Assembly (NCBI RefSeq): GCF_030813915.1
Contig: NZ_JAUSUJ010000032.1
Span: forward strand, 1-64,000
Length of the DNA: 64,000 nucleotides
Origin: Rhodoplanes tepidamans
GTDB taxonomy: Bacteria > Pseudomonadota > Alphaproteobacteria > Rhizobiales > Xanthobacteraceae
Direction of reading: 5' to 3'
Below the pieces are notes generated by a model. That model saw only the letters and a program-made list of their open reading frames with translations. It was not told where the DNA came from and made no database searches. Numbering within the stretch: position 1 is the stretch's first letter; every line of letters begins with the position of its first letter. Of the stretch, positions 25,817 to 34,033 are shown in pieces. The translations under genes and the position numbers were made by a program.

Positions 25817-26451
25817 ACCGCCGACGGGTGCGCCGACGGGGGGTACGCCGCGCCGCCGGTCTCGTTCTCCCGCCGCAGCACGAAGAAGAACGGCTGCGCC
25901 AGCCCGCGCAGATCCATCAGGCCGAGGCGGGTGTCGGGATCGACGACCCGGAACACGTCGATGATCGGCTGGCGGTCGTAGACCATGGCGGCGCCCGCCC
26001 GGCCGCGCCACGTCACCACGCGCAGGCGGGCGGCGGGCCGCCGCGTCGCGAACACCGGCAGGGCGAGCCGGACAATGCTTCGCAGCAGTCCGATGCGGGC
26101 GAGCTGGGGCCACCGCACCAGCAGGCCGACCGGCAGCCGGGCCGGGTCGAGGCGCGCGAGCCGCCCGTCACGGCGCCTGAACAGAAGCGGATAAACCGTC
26201 TCGGCGTCGACGAAGTCCTTGCCGTACCAGCCGAGCGATTCGAGCAGCCCGTCGAACGGGTGGCCGGTCGCGAGGCCGCTGCCGCGCCAGCGGCCCGCCA
26301 TCGCCTCCGGGCCCGGCGCCGGCAGGGCGTCGAACAGCGCCAGCGCCTCGGCCGCGGTGCCGCCGCCGGCCGCGAGCCGGGCCAGCCGCACCGCCGCGTC
26401 CGCAGGGGGCACGGCGGGGCCGGCGTCCGCGCCGGAGGCGGGCTCCGTCAC
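25804..26451 (-). CDS. GXWXG / DUF4334 domain protein
   Basis: 215 residues from a GTG start. About 45-85 is the GXWXG domain (AGRWRGSGLATGHPFDGLLESLGWYGKDF), followed by PLLFRRRDGRLARLDPARLP. About 140-200 is DUF4334 (RVVTWRGRAGAAMVYDRQPIIDVFR, GLMDLRGLAQPFFFVLRRE). No catalytic function is known for the family. The GTG overlaps the stop of the upstream small gene by four bases (GTGA), so translation is coupled. Confidence 0.85.
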   Translation of the reverse strand: MTEPASGADAGPAVPPADAAVRLARLAAGGGTAAEALALFDALPAPGPEAMAGRWRGSGLATGHPFDGLLESLGWYGKDFVDAETVYPLLFRRRDGRLARLDPARLPVGLLVRWPQLARIGLLRSIVRLALPVFATRRPAARLRVVTWRGRAGAAMVYDRQPIIDVFRVVDPDTRLGLMDLRGLAQPFFFVLRRENETGGAAYPPSAHPSAVHPL

Positions 26452-26672
26452 GCGGCGCCGGCGGGCGGGCTGCCGGCCGGCGGGGTGCCGGCCTCGGGCG
26501 ACGGGCCGCGCGCGCCGGCCTTGGCGGCGCGGCGGGCGGCGCGCTCGGCCTTCTTGTCCTCGCGCCAGCGCTTGAGCTCGAACACGCCGAACCACACCCA
26601 GTTCAGCGGCCACCACAGCACCGGCCCCTTGCTGTCGTGCCAGAGAAAGCCGCGGCCCTTGAAGTAGTACAT
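26448..26672 (-). CDS. Small tryptophan-rich basic protein
   Basis: 74 residues. The N-terminus is aromatic (MYYFKGRGFLWHDSKGPVLWWPLNWVWFGVFELKRW), perhaps one membrane segment or interfacial helix. A Lys/Arg/Ala helix follows (EDKKAERAARRAAKAG), then a Pro/Ala/Gly tail. No family recognised. Its stop overlaps the GTG start of the GXWXG/DUF4334 gene, so the two are an operon. Confidence 0.65.
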   Translation of the reverse strand: MYYFKGRGFLWHDSKGPVLWWPLNWVWFGVFELKRWREDKKAERAARRAAKAGARGPSPEAGTPPAGSPPAGAA

Positions 26673-26806
26673 GCGACGCCTCCCGGAAGAGGCCGCGAGC
26701 CTAGCCCGAACCGCAGCGCCGCGACATCCGGGACACGCCGACGCGCCGCCGGCGGACGGGCGGCGGCCGGCGCTCCGGCGCAGTCTCAGCGACGGCCCGC
26801 AAGGCT

Positions 26807-27154
26807 TCAGAACTTCACGAGAATGTCCTCGTGCCGGACGATGAACTGGCAGGCCAGCCGCCACGGCGGCGGCAGGTCCTTCACCTCGGCGTCGTCGATC
26901 TGCTGCTGGGTGATCTTGCCGGCCAGCTTGAGGACCGTCTTCTCCTTCTCGGTGAGGCTGATGCCGAGCGGGGTCTTGCCGCTGAGGACCGAGACCTCGC
27001 AGGCGCACGAGCCGCACTCGCCGTTCTCGCATTCGAAGTGGATCGGGACCTTGTGCTCCTTGGCGACCGAGAGGAGCGTCCGCGTATCGCCGGCGATCGC
27101 GTAGACGGTCACGTCCTTGGGCATGGCAGGCGAGGTGAAGGTGACGTCGGCCAT
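26807..27154 (-). CDS. 2Fe-2S ferredoxin, FeSII (Shethna II)-like
   Basis: 115 residues. Plant-type 2Fe-2S fold with Cys42-X4-Cys47-X2-Cys50 and distal Cys102 (LPPPWRLACQFIVRHEDILVKF). The layout, including the insert LTEKEKTVLKLAGKI before DLPPPWRLACQ, matches as I recall it the Azotobacter FeSII protein, which binds nitrogenase and protects it from oxygen. A sigma-54 promoter and a NifA-type upstream site precede the gene. No nif gene lies in this window. A role as electron donor instead of protective factor cannot be excluded. Confidence 0.82.
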   Translation of the reverse strand: MADVTFTSPAMPKDVTVYAIAGDTRTLLSVAKEHKVPIHFECENGECGSCACEVSVLSGKTPLGISLTEKEKTVLKLAGKITQQQIDDAEVKDLPPPWRLACQFIVRHEDILVKF

Positions 27155-27199
27155 TTGTCTCTCTCGCAGAATTGAAGTGTTCCAATGCGCCGTCCCCTC

Positions 27200-27215
27200 G
27201 CAACCGGCGTGCCAC
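27200..27215 (-). promoter_or_regulatory. Sigma-54 (-24/-12) promoter of the FeSII-like ferredoxin
   Basis: On the minus strand TGGCACGCCGGTTGC matches the RpoN consensus TGGCACG-N4-TTGC exactly. The -12 GC is 46 nt before the ATG, predicting a 5' leader of about 35 nt. Confidence 0.75.
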
Positions 27216-27277
27216 CGGAACGGCCGGCGAAACCCCTGCAGCCGCAGCATTTTTCGCACCAGTCCACGGCCTCTGCA

Positions 27278-27293
27278 TGTGGCCTTCCGGACA
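27278..27293. promoter_or_regulatory. NifA-type upstream activator site
   Basis: TGT-GGCCTTCCGG-ACA fits TGT-N10-ACA exactly and lies about 65-80 bp upstream of the -24 element, the usual place for a NifA enhancer. The motif is short, but its spacing to a perfect sigma-54 promoter makes chance less likely. Confidence 0.6.
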
Positions 27294-27409
27294 ACCGTGT
27301 CGGACATGTCGGCAAGCCGCCACGCCGTCGCCGGTGTCTGGAACCCGCCCGCCGGACCCGAGTTGAACCGTCGGATACCGGCAGCGGGCCGGCAGGCGCG
27401 GAGAGCGGC

Positions 27410-27697
27410 ATGAGCATCCTGTGGATCATCCTGATCGGCTTCGTCGCCGGAATCCTGGCGCGGCTGCTCGCCCCCGGTCCCAACAAGCCGAGCGGCTTCA
27501 TCCTCACCACCCTGCTCGGCATCGCCGGCGCGTTCGTCGCCACCTGGGTCGGCCAGACCATCGGCTGGTACCGGCTCGACCAGGGCGCCGGCTTCATCGG
27601 CGCCACGGTGGGCGCCGTGCTGGTGCTGTTCATCTGGAATCGGCTGGTGGTGTCGCGCCGCATCTCCGATCCGAGCGGCGAGCGCCGCTGGCTGTGA
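27410..27697 (+). CDS. GlsB/YeaQ/YmgE-family membrane protein
   Basis: 95 residues. Three membrane segments: ILWIILIGFVAGILARLLAPG, GFILTTLLGIAGAFVATWVGQ and FIGATVGAVLVLFIWNRLVV. The GFxxGxLARLLxPG and GxxGAxxG patterns are those of the transglycosylase-associated (GlsB/YeaQ) family, linked to stress resistance. Cytoplasmic tail SRRISDPSGERRWL. It is divergent from the ferredoxin gene; the NifA/sigma-54 sites lie between the two starts. Confidence 0.9.
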   Translation: MSILWIILIGFVAGILARLLAPGPNKPSGFILTTLLGIAGAFVATWVGQTIGWYRLDQGAGFIGATVGAVLVLFIWNRLVVSRRISDPSGERRWL

Positions 27698-27899
27698 CGC
27701 ACGGCCGCGGCCGGAGCGGCGACCGATCCGATCCGCGGCGGATCCCGCAACCAGCGGGCGCGCCGGCGGTTTTCCGCCCCTGCGGCCGGGTTGCCTATTA
27801 CTTGCGCACTAGCCGAATGCTCCCGGAGGATGTGGCTTTTACCTTCTGTTAACCATGTCGACCCCAAGCATGGGGCTCCGAACGGGACAGGAGGTTGCA

Positions 27900-28511
27900 A
27901 TGGCCCACTCACTCGAGGAGCTCATTCGAGAACGCGCGTACCACATCTGGAACGCCAACGGCCGCATCGACGGACGCGACGACCAGTACTGGCTGCAGGC
28001 CGAGCGCGAGGTCCTGGCCGAGCTCGCCGGCGGCGCCGCCGCCGCGCGGCCGGCCGCCGCGCCGGTGGCGGTCGAGCCGGCAGTCGCGCCGGCGGTCGAG
28101 GTGATCGCCGCAGCCGCGCCGGCCGAGACCGCTCCGGCCCCCGCGCCGGCGCCGGCGGCCGCCAAGAGCCCGGTCAAGAGCGCGGCCAAGACGACGGCGA
28201 AGCCGGCCGCCAAGACGGCCGCCAAGGCCGCGGCCAAGACCGTCGACGTGCCGAAGGCTCCCAAGGCCCCGAAGAAGGCCGCGCGCCTCGCCGCCAAGGC
28301 CAAGGCCGCCGCCGCCAAGCGCACCGCCGAGCGGGTGGTGCCGCCGGCTGCCCCGGACGCCGTCGAGGCCGCCCAGGCGGCGCTCGCCGCCCTCGCCCCG
28401 GCGACCTCCACCCTGGTCGTGCTGGCCAAGCCCGCCACCGGCCCGGCCGCCGCCGAGGCCCCCGCCGCGCCGAAGCCGGCCGCCCGGCCGAAGCTGCGCG
28501 CCAGCCGCTAG
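27900..28511 (+). CDS. DUF2934 protein with histone H1-like Ala/Lys/Pro tail
   Basis: 203 residues, GGAGG 5 nt before the ATG. About 1-42 is a DUF2934 domain (LEELIRERAYHIWNANGRIDGRDDQYWLQAE). The rest is low-complexity: Ala/Pro/Val, then AAKSPVKSAAKTTAKPAAKT-type Lys/Ala repeats (about 88-150) like bacterial histone H1 proteins, then Ala/Pro. The Lys-rich block may bind nucleic acid. An AT-richer stretch (27790-27850) upstream may hold the promoter. Function unknown. Confidence 0.75.
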   Translation: MAHSLEELIRERAYHIWNANGRIDGRDDQYWLQAEREVLAELAGGAAAARPAAAPVAVEPAVAPAVEVIAAAAPAETAPAPAPAPAAAKSPVKSAAKTTAKPAAKTAAKAAAKTVDVPKAPKAPKKAARLAAKAKAAAAKRTAERVVPPAAPDAVEAAQAALAALAPATSTLVVLAKPATGPAAAEAPAAPKPAARPKLRASR

Positions 28512-28807
28512 AGGCGGCCCCGCCCGACGCCCGCCGGCCCCGCCGGCGGCGAGCGCGAGCGCCGGGGCTCGCGCGCCCGATCCGCGGCCCGCGCCGGGGG
28601 TCGACCCAACTTGTCGGACCCAAACCCGACGACCCGAATGTGGTGACCCGAATGTGGTGACCCGCGCCCGGTTCTGTGATGGTAGAGCACCGTCGGCGCC
28701 GGCCGCCGACGGGCCTCCGCGACGGCGGCGGCCCTTCCCTCGCCCGTCCCGGATGTCCCTCCCGTGTCCCGTCTCCTTCCTGCCCGCCCTGCCCCGGACC
28801 CGCGCCG
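28512..28807. other. Intergenic region with 14-bp tandem repeat
   Basis: No gene recognised. GACCCGAATGTGGT is repeated 2.4 times at 28631-28664. The remainder is GC-rich and featureless. Confidence 0.45.
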
Positions 28808-29737
28808 ATGACCGGCGCCGTGCTTCTCGCCCTCGTCCCGATCGTGCTGCTGATCGGCCTCGGCCATGCGCTGCGGCGGACCGCCTTCCTGGCCGAGGCG
28901 TTCTGGCCGCAGGCCGAGCGGCTCGCCTATTTCGTGCTGCTGCCGGCCCTGTTCCTGCACGGGCTCGCCACCACCCGGCTGGGCGCCCTGCCGGTGTGGC
29001 AGATGGCGGTGGCGCTGATCGGCGCCATCCTGCTCGTCTCCGCCGCCGTGGTGCTGGCGAGACCGCTGATGCGGATCGACGGCGCCGCCTTCACCTCGGT
29101 GTTCCAGGGCAGCGTGCGCTTCAACAACTACGTCGCCGTCACCATCGCGGTGGGGCTGTTCGGCGCCGAGGGCCTCACCCTGTCGGCGATCTGCACGGCG
29201 GCCATCGTGCCGACCGTGAACGTGCTCTGCGTGCTGGTGTTCGCCCGCTGGGGCCGGGCGCGGCTGAACGCACGCGGCGTCGCCCGGCAGATCGTCACCA
29301 ACCCGCTGGTCGTCTCCTGCGTCGCCGGCATCGCCCTGCAGGCGACCGGGCTCGGCCTGCCGCCCGGCCTCGACGCCGCGCTCAAGGCGCTCGGCGCCGC
29401 GTCGCTGCCGCTCGGCCTGCTGTGCGTCGGCGCCGCGCTCGACTTCGGCGCCGCCCGGCAGTGGGTCGCGCCCGTGGTCGTGTCGTCGGTGGCGAAGTTC
29501 CTGGTGATGCCGGCGGCGGCGCTGGCCATCGCGCTGGCGCTCGGGCTTCGCGGCGAGCCGCTCGTCGTCGTGCTGCTGTTCGAGGCGATGCCGACCGCCT
29601 CCTCGGCCTACATCCTGGCCCGCCAGCTCGGCGGCGACGCGCCCCTGATGGCCGGCATCACGGCGGTGCAGACCGTGCTGGCCGCGGCATCGATCCCGGT
29701 GGTGCTGGCGCTGCTGCTGGCGATCGCCGGCGCGTGA
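28808..29737 (+). CDS. AEC-family transporter (auxin efflux carrier type)
   Basis: 309 residues with about ten membrane segments in two inverted halves. Characteristic AEC points are LAYFVLLPALFLHGLA, FQGSVRFNNYVAVTIAVGLFG (the FR.N.. motif) and the second-half LLFEAMPTASSAYILARQLGGD. Family members export organic acids, amino acids or indole derivatives. Substrate is not predictable. It is transcribed alone and converges on folE. Confidence 0.9.
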   Translation: MTGAVLLALVPIVLLIGLGHALRRTAFLAEAFWPQAERLAYFVLLPALFLHGLATTRLGALPVWQMAVALIGAILLVSAAVVLARPLMRIDGAAFTSVFQGSVRFNNYVAVTIAVGLFGAEGLTLSAICTAAIVPTVNVLCVLVFARWGRARLNARGVARQIVTNPLVVSCVAGIALQATGLGLPPGLDAALKALGAASLPLGLLCVGAALDFGAARQWVAPVVVSSVAKFLVMPAAALAIALALGLRGEPLVVVLLFEAMPTASSAYILARQLGGDAPLMAGITAVQTVLAAASIPVVLALLLAIAGA

Positions 29738-29782
29738 CGGCCGGCGGCGCGGCCGCCGCGCCGCCGCCCCGGTGCGCCCGCG

Positions 29783-30442
29783 TCAGTCGATCAGCGCGAG
29801 GAATTCCTGCCGGGTCGCCGTGTTGTCGCGGAACACGCCGGTCATCCGGCTGGTCACCATGTCGGTGTCGTGCTTGTGCACGCCGCGCGTCGTCATGCAG
29901 TGGTGCTGTGCCTTGATCACCACCGCGACGCCCTGCGGCTCCAGCACCTCCTGGATGGTGTCGGCGATCTGCGCCGTCATCTTCTCCTGGATCTGGAGCC
30001 GCTTGGCGTAGACCTCGACGACCCGGGCCAGCTTGGAGATGCCGACGACGCGGCCGCTCGGCACATAGGCGACCCAGGCGCGGCCGATGATCGGCACGAT
30101 GTGGTGCTCGCAGTGGCTCTCGAAGCGCACGCCGCGCAGCACCACCATCTCGTCGTAGCCGCCGGTCTCGTCGAAGGTCTTGCGCAGGATCGCGGCCGGG
30201 TCCTCGCGATAGCCCTTGAAGAACTCCTCGTAGGCGCGCGCCGCCCGCGCCGGCGTCTCCAGCAGCCCCTCGCGGTCGGGATCGTCGCCGGTCCAACGCA
30301 GGATGGTACGGAACGCCGCCTCCACCTCGGCACGAGACGGGCGCTCGAGCTTCGGGCGTTCGATCTTCGCCCGGCCGCCCTTGCGGTCGTCGTCCTTGCT
30401 GCGCTTCGCCATCGTCTCGATCGCCTGGAGGGCCGAGGTCAT
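29783..30442 (-). CDS. folE: GTP cyclohydrolase I (FolE)
   Basis: 219 residues. Converts GTP to dihydroneopterin triphosphate for folate, and, in this lineage, possibly for queuosine precursors together with queA/tgt. The zinc ligands are in [20 protein letters not shown] and [34 protein letters not shown] is the family C-terminus. The first 35 residues are a basic extension ([14 protein letters not shown]). The initiator MTSALQ is preferred, with AGGAC upstream; MAKRSK ten residues on is an alternative. Confidence 0.96.
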   Translation of the reverse strand: MTSALQAIETMAKRSKDDDRKGGRAKIERPKLERPSRAEVEAAFRTILRWTGDDPDREGLLETPARAARAYEEFFKGYREDPAAILRKTFDETGGYDEMVVLRGVRFESHCEHHIVPIIGRAWVAYVPSGRVVGISKLARVVEVYAKRLQIQEKMTAQIADTIQEVLEPQGVAVVIKAQHHCMTTRGVHKHDTDMVTSRMTGVFRDNTATRQEFLALID

Positions 30443-30645
30443 CGGGGGTGTCCTTTCCTATAGAGCGGAGTGAATACGACGGGAAGCGCCGGCCGGATCA
30501 GGGTGCGGCATCGCCGCCGCGCCCCCGCTCGCGTGCCGCGATCGCGGCGCTCGCACGCCGCCGGCGATCGCCGCGCCGGTGCGGTGATCCGCCGGCCGCC
30601 CGCCGACGTAAGTCCGGCAGACATTCACCGACAGGACCAGCTCCA

Positions 30646-31059
30646 TTGCTCTACGCCATCGCCTATGCCGCCACGCTGGTGGCGTTTCTCGCCGTCGACG
30701 CGGTCTGGCTCTACAAGATGGGCAGCGTGCTGTATCGCCCGACGCTCGGCGACATCCTGCTCGAGTCGCCGCGCTTCGCGCCGGCCGTCGTGTTCTACCT
30801 GATCTATCCGATCGGCGTGCTCGCCTTCGCGGTGGCGCCGGCCCTCAAGGCCGAGAGCGTGCTGACGGCGATCGGCTGGGGCGCGCTGTTCGGGGCGCTC
30901 GCCTACGCGACCTACGACCTCACCAACTACGCGACGCTGCGCAACTGGACCTTGCAGATCACGCTCGCCGACATCGCCTGGGGCGCGGTCCTGACCGGTG
31001 TCGCGGCGGCCGCCGGCTACGGCGCCGCTGCGGCGTCGCGCCACTGGATGGCGGCCTGA
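30646..31059 (+). CDS. DUF2177 membrane protein
   Basis: 137 residues if started at the TTG at 30646, with AGGA 9 nt upstream; no ATG or GTG is placed well. Four membrane segments: LYAIAYAATLVAFLAVDAVWL, PAVVFYLIYPIGVLAFAVAP, ESVLTAIGWGALFGALAYATYDLTNYATL and ITLADIAWGAVLTGVAAAAGYG. The DLTNYATLRNW and FLxVDxxWL motifs identify DUF2177. Function unknown. The TTG start is inferred from the conserved domain edge. Confidence 0.78.
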   Translation: MLYAIAYAATLVAFLAVDAVWLYKMGSVLYRPTLGDILLESPRFAPAVVFYLIYPIGVLAFAVAPALKAESVLTAIGWGALFGALAYATYDLTNYATLRNWTLQITLADIAWGAVLTGVAAAAGYGAAAASRHWMAA

Positions 31060-31299
31060 GCCGCACCTATCTGAACGGTACGACACCCCGCCGTGCCCCT
31101 TCTCCCCGGGCGACCCCTCCTCCGATACACGACCGGTGATCAGCCATCCCGGTCGTGTTCACGGCCCCGGCCCCGTCGCTGATGCTGCTGCAGACGAGGC
31201 TGGGGCCGTGACCCTCGGCGCTTTGGTGCGACGAGACGACGGCCGCGTGTCGCGGCTGTCGCGCCCGCCCCGGAACGACCGCCCCCTGATCCGTCGACT
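31060..31299. repeat. Two abutting inverted repeats between convergent genes
   Basis: ACACGACCGG and CCGGTCGTGT (31127-31136/31149-31158) form a perfect 10-bp stem with a 12-nt loop. It abuts TCACGGCCCC/GGGGCCGTGA (31159-31168/31202-31211), another perfect 10-bp stem. No T-tract. They lie between the ends of the DUF2177 and methyltransferase genes, so they may act as a two-way terminator or a structured RNA. Confidence 0.55.
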
Positions 31300-32328
31300 T
31301 CAGTGCTGCGCCGCCGCCAGCCTGTAGTGGCTGACGCCCCATTCGGCGCCGCCGGCATGGCCGAACAGGCCGGCGGTGGCGAGGAAGAACAGCCGCCAGC
31401 GGCGCGCCCACAGGCCCGCGTCGGCGCCGTAGACGTCGCGCAGGATCGGGTCGATCGCCGCGCGGTTCGCGTCGAAGTTCTTCAGCCAGTCCTCGGCCGT
31501 GCGGGCGTAGTGCGTGCCGCTCCACCGCCACTCCGCTTCGACCCGGAAGTCGTCGAAGGCGCGGATCAGGCCGTGGCTCGGCATGATGCCGCCGGTGAAG
31601 AAGTGCTGCGCGATCCAGTCGGCCGGATCGCGATGGTCGAACCGGTAGGGCGCGGCGCGGTGGCTGAACACGTGCAGGAACAGCCGTCCCTGCGGCGACA
31701 GCCAGCCGCGGATGCGGGCGAGCAGCCCCTGCCAGTTCGCCATGTGCTCGAACATCTCGACCGAGACGACGCGGTCGAAGGTCTGCTCCGGCGCGAAGGC
31801 GTTCATGTCGGCCGTGATCACGGCGAGATTGCCGAGCCGGCGCCGCGCCGCCTCGCCCTCGATGAAGATGCGCTGCGAGCGCGAGTTCGACACCGCCGTG
31901 ATGCGGGCGTGCGGGAAGCGCTCCGCCATGGCGAGCGACAGCGAGCCCCAGCCGCAGCCGAGCTCGAGGATGGTCTGGCCGTCGGCGAGGTCGGCATGCG
32001 CCATGGTCTCGGCGAGCGCCCGCTCCTCGGCGGCGGCGAGCGTGTCGGCGCCGTCCGCGTAGAGGCAGCACGAGTACTTTCGCCGCGGTCCCAGCACATG
32101 CGCGAAGAACGCCGCCGGCACCTCGTAGTGCTGGGCGTTGGCCTCGCTGGTGTGGACGGCGATCGGATGCGCCGCCATGTCGGCGGCGAAGCGCCGCTCG
32201 GCCGACGGATCGACGCCGCCGAGCGCGCGGCGCGTCGTCTCGACCAGCACGGCGATGCCGGCGCGGGTGAGGACGTCGGGGATCGGCAGGCGCTCGGCGC
32301 CGCCGATCGCGGTGGCGATCAGGCTCAT
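31300..32328 (-). CDS. CFA-synthase-family SAM methyltransferase
   Basis: 342 residues, start MSLIATAIGGAERLP. SAM-binding motif LELGCGWGSLSLAMAERFPHA; substrate region HYEVPAAFFAHVLGPRRKYSCCLYADG; SVEMFEHMAN and LFLHVFSHRAAPYRF. It keeps residues equivalent to E. coli Cfa Cys139, Glu239 and His266, but has no Cys at the Cfa Cys354 position (FLATAGLFG). Such proteins methylate unsaturated acyl chains. The DUF1295 gene ends 14 bp upstream, so they form an operon. Confidence 0.87.
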   Translation of the reverse strand: MSLIATAIGGAERLPIPDVLTRAGIAVLVETTRRALGGVDPSAERRFAADMAAHPIAVHTSEANAQHYEVPAAFFAHVLGPRRKYSCCLYADGADTLAAAEERALAETMAHADLADGQTILELGCGWGSLSLAMAERFPHARITAVSNSRSQRIFIEGEAARRRLGNLAVITADMNAFAPEQTFDRVVSVEMFEHMANWQGLLARIRGWLSPQGRLFLHVFSHRAAPYRFDHRDPADWIAQHFFTGGIMPSHGLIRAFDDFRVEAEWRWSGTHYARTAEDWLKNFDANRAAIDPILRDVYGADAGLWARRWRLFFLATAGLFGHAGGAEWGVSHYRLAAAQH

Positions 32329-32342
32329 CGGGGGCTCCTTCG

Positions 32343-33179
32343 TCAGGACGGCTCGGTCACGGCGGAGGTTTTCGGCGGCAGCGGGAAGAACGCGCTGGTG
32401 CGCGCCTTGTAGGCCCGGAAGGCGTCGCGGTGGCGCGCCTCCATGTGCTCCTCCAGCGGCGGGATCCCGGAGACGTGCACCAGCAGCCAGTACATGCAGG
32501 CGGGGCCGCCGAGCGCCAGCCAGCCGATCCAGTACTCGCCCGAGACGTCGAGCGCGATCACGGCGAGGCCGACCCAGGTGAGCCACTCGAAGAAGTAGTT
32601 CGGGTGCCGCGACCAGCCCCACAGGCCGGTGTCGCAGATGCGGCCGCGCTCGGCCCTGGTCTCGCGGAAGGTCCGGAGCTGGCGGTCGGCGATCCCCTCG
32701 CCGGCGACGCCGGCGACCACCAGGGCGAGGCCGACGAGATCCTGCAGGCCGAGCCCCGGGGCCGGCCGGTGCGCCGCGAGCAATGCGGTCGCGATCATCG
32801 GGATCGAGACCAGCGCCTGCATCTGCAGGAACAGCGCCATCCGGCGCGCGGCGTCGCGGCCCCACTGCTGGCGCAGCGCCGCGTAGCGCGGATCGTCGCC
32901 GGTCTTGCGGGCCCGCGCCGCGATGTGGCTGCCGAGCCGCACCGCCCAGGTGGCGACCAGCAGGGCGACGAGCAGCTGGCGCGCCGCCGGCCAGCCCTCG
33001 GGCCCGAGCGGCGCCAGCGCCGCGGCGGCGCCGACGCCGCCGAGCCCGAAGGTCCAGAAGGTGTCGACCCAGCCGGCATTGCCGGTGCGGCGTTCGACCA
33101 CGGTGGCGACCGACATCACCATCGAGAACGCGACGGCGGCGATCAGCAGGGCCCCGAAGAGCTGGATGGAGAGCAGCAT
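32343..33179 (-). CDS. DUF1295 / steroid 5-alpha-reductase-like membrane protein
   Basis: 278 residues, about seven membrane helices. N-terminal NAGWVDTFWTFGLGGVG and the C-terminal isoprenylcysteine-methyltransferase/5-alpha-reductase-like motif RHPNYFFEWLTWVGLAVIA with EEHMEARHRDAFRAYKARTSAFFPLPP. Homologues often sit with CFA-type methyltransferases near rpoE-chrR in alphaproteobacteria and may reduce or modify acyl or polyprenyl double bonds. That function is inferred from fold and neighbours. Confidence 0.88.
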   Translation of the reverse strand: MLLSIQLFGALLIAAVAFSMVMSVATVVERRTGNAGWVDTFWTFGLGGVGAAAALAPLGPEGWPAARQLLVALLVATWAVRLGSHIAARARKTGDDPRYAALRQQWGRDAARRMALFLQMQALVSIPMIATALLAAHRPAPGLGLQDLVGLALVVAGVAGEGIADRQLRTFRETRAERGRICDTGLWGWSRHPNYFFEWLTWVGLAVIALDVSGEYWIGWLALGGPACMYWLLVHVSGIPPLEEHMEARHRDAFRAYKARTSAFFPLPPKTSAVTEPS

Positions 33180-33257
33180 GGCAATTCCGATCTGCGAACA
33201 AACAAAGCCGAAAATGGAAACCGACGTCCGCTCGGATTTCGACCGCCGAGCGCCCGG

Positions 33258-33364
33258 TCACTCCGGGGCGCGGACCGGGAGGTCCGCGAACCCGGACTCC
33301 AGCCGCGAGTCGGGACGTCCGGGCTGGATTCCGGGTTCGCCGCTGCGCGGCGCCCCGGAATGAC
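33258..33364. repeat. Palindromic repeat C, inverted pair
   Basis: GGTCACTCCGGGGCGCG with CGCGAACCCGGACTCCAG is followed by CTGGATTCCGGGTTCGC with GCGCCCCGGAATGACC. The two are mirror copies of the element at 115-157. They lie between the DUF1295 start and the chrR stop. Confidence 0.65.
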
Positions 33365-33370
33365 CCGCCG

Positions 33371-34033
33371 TCAAAGCCGCACGAAGGGCTGCAGCACCTT
33401 GCCCAGGAGGCCGTTGAGCTTGAGCCGGCCCTGCATGGCGACCAGGCAGATGCACTCGCCTCCCGGCTCGACGATCGGCGTGTGGTCGACCTCGTCGTCG
33501 GCCTCGTCGACGTCGCCCGGCCCGTAGCGGCCGTGCTCGTGGCGGAACGCGCCGGTGAGCACGCAGGTCAGCTCGGTGCCGGTGTGGGTGTGGTCGGGCA
33601 GCGCCGTGCCGCCGGCCGCCTTGAGCAGGAACACCCGGCCGCCCGGCAGGGTCGGCGTCTCGATCTGGCGCCACGACACGCCCGGCCCGACCCACCGCCA
33701 CGGCCCCATCTCGTAGGACGCGAGCAGCGTCTGGTGCGCCGGCGACAGGCCCGGGATCACCTCCCCGCCTCGTCCCGGGCGGGCGGAGAGGCCGGCGTCG
33801 CGCCCGCCGCCGTCGATCTCGGCCATGGCGCGGGCGAGCGCGTCGGACCCGACGTCGACGGGCGGCAGGTCGTCGAGCAGGACGCCGCCGGTCGCCTCCA
33901 GCATGCGGACGGTCCGTCGGCACTCCGGGCAGGCGGCGAGATGCGCGGCGACGACCAGCATGCGGCCCTCGTCGAGCGTTCCGGCCGCGAAGGCGGCGAG
34001 CGTGGCTTCGGTGGGATGGTGCGTGACGGTCAT
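33371..34033 (-). CDS. chrR: Anti-sigma factor ChrR
   Basis: 220 residues. N-terminal zinc-binding anti-sigma domain with His-X3-Cys-X2-Cys (HLAACPEC, about 31-38). C-terminal cupin domain from about 110 (GGRVFLLKAAGGTALPDHTHTGTELTCVLTGAFRHE, then GGECICLVAM) with the metal-binding His-X-His and Glu expected of ChrR. ChrR holds RpoE inactive until singlet oxygen, which bacteriochlorophyll generates in light, releases it. The ATG overlaps the rpoE stop (ATGA), so the two are translationally coupled. Confidence 0.93.
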   Translation of the reverse strand: MTVTHHPTEATLAAFAAGTLDEGRMLVVAAHLAACPECRRTVRMLEATGGVLLDDLPPVDVGSDALARAMAEIDGGGRDAGLSARPGRGGEVIPGLSPAHQTLLASYEMGPWRWVGPGVSWRQIETPTLPGGRVFLLKAAGGTALPDHTHTGTELTCVLTGAFRHEHGRYGPGDVDEADDEVDHTPIVEPGGECICLVAMQGRLKLNGLLGKVLQPFVRL

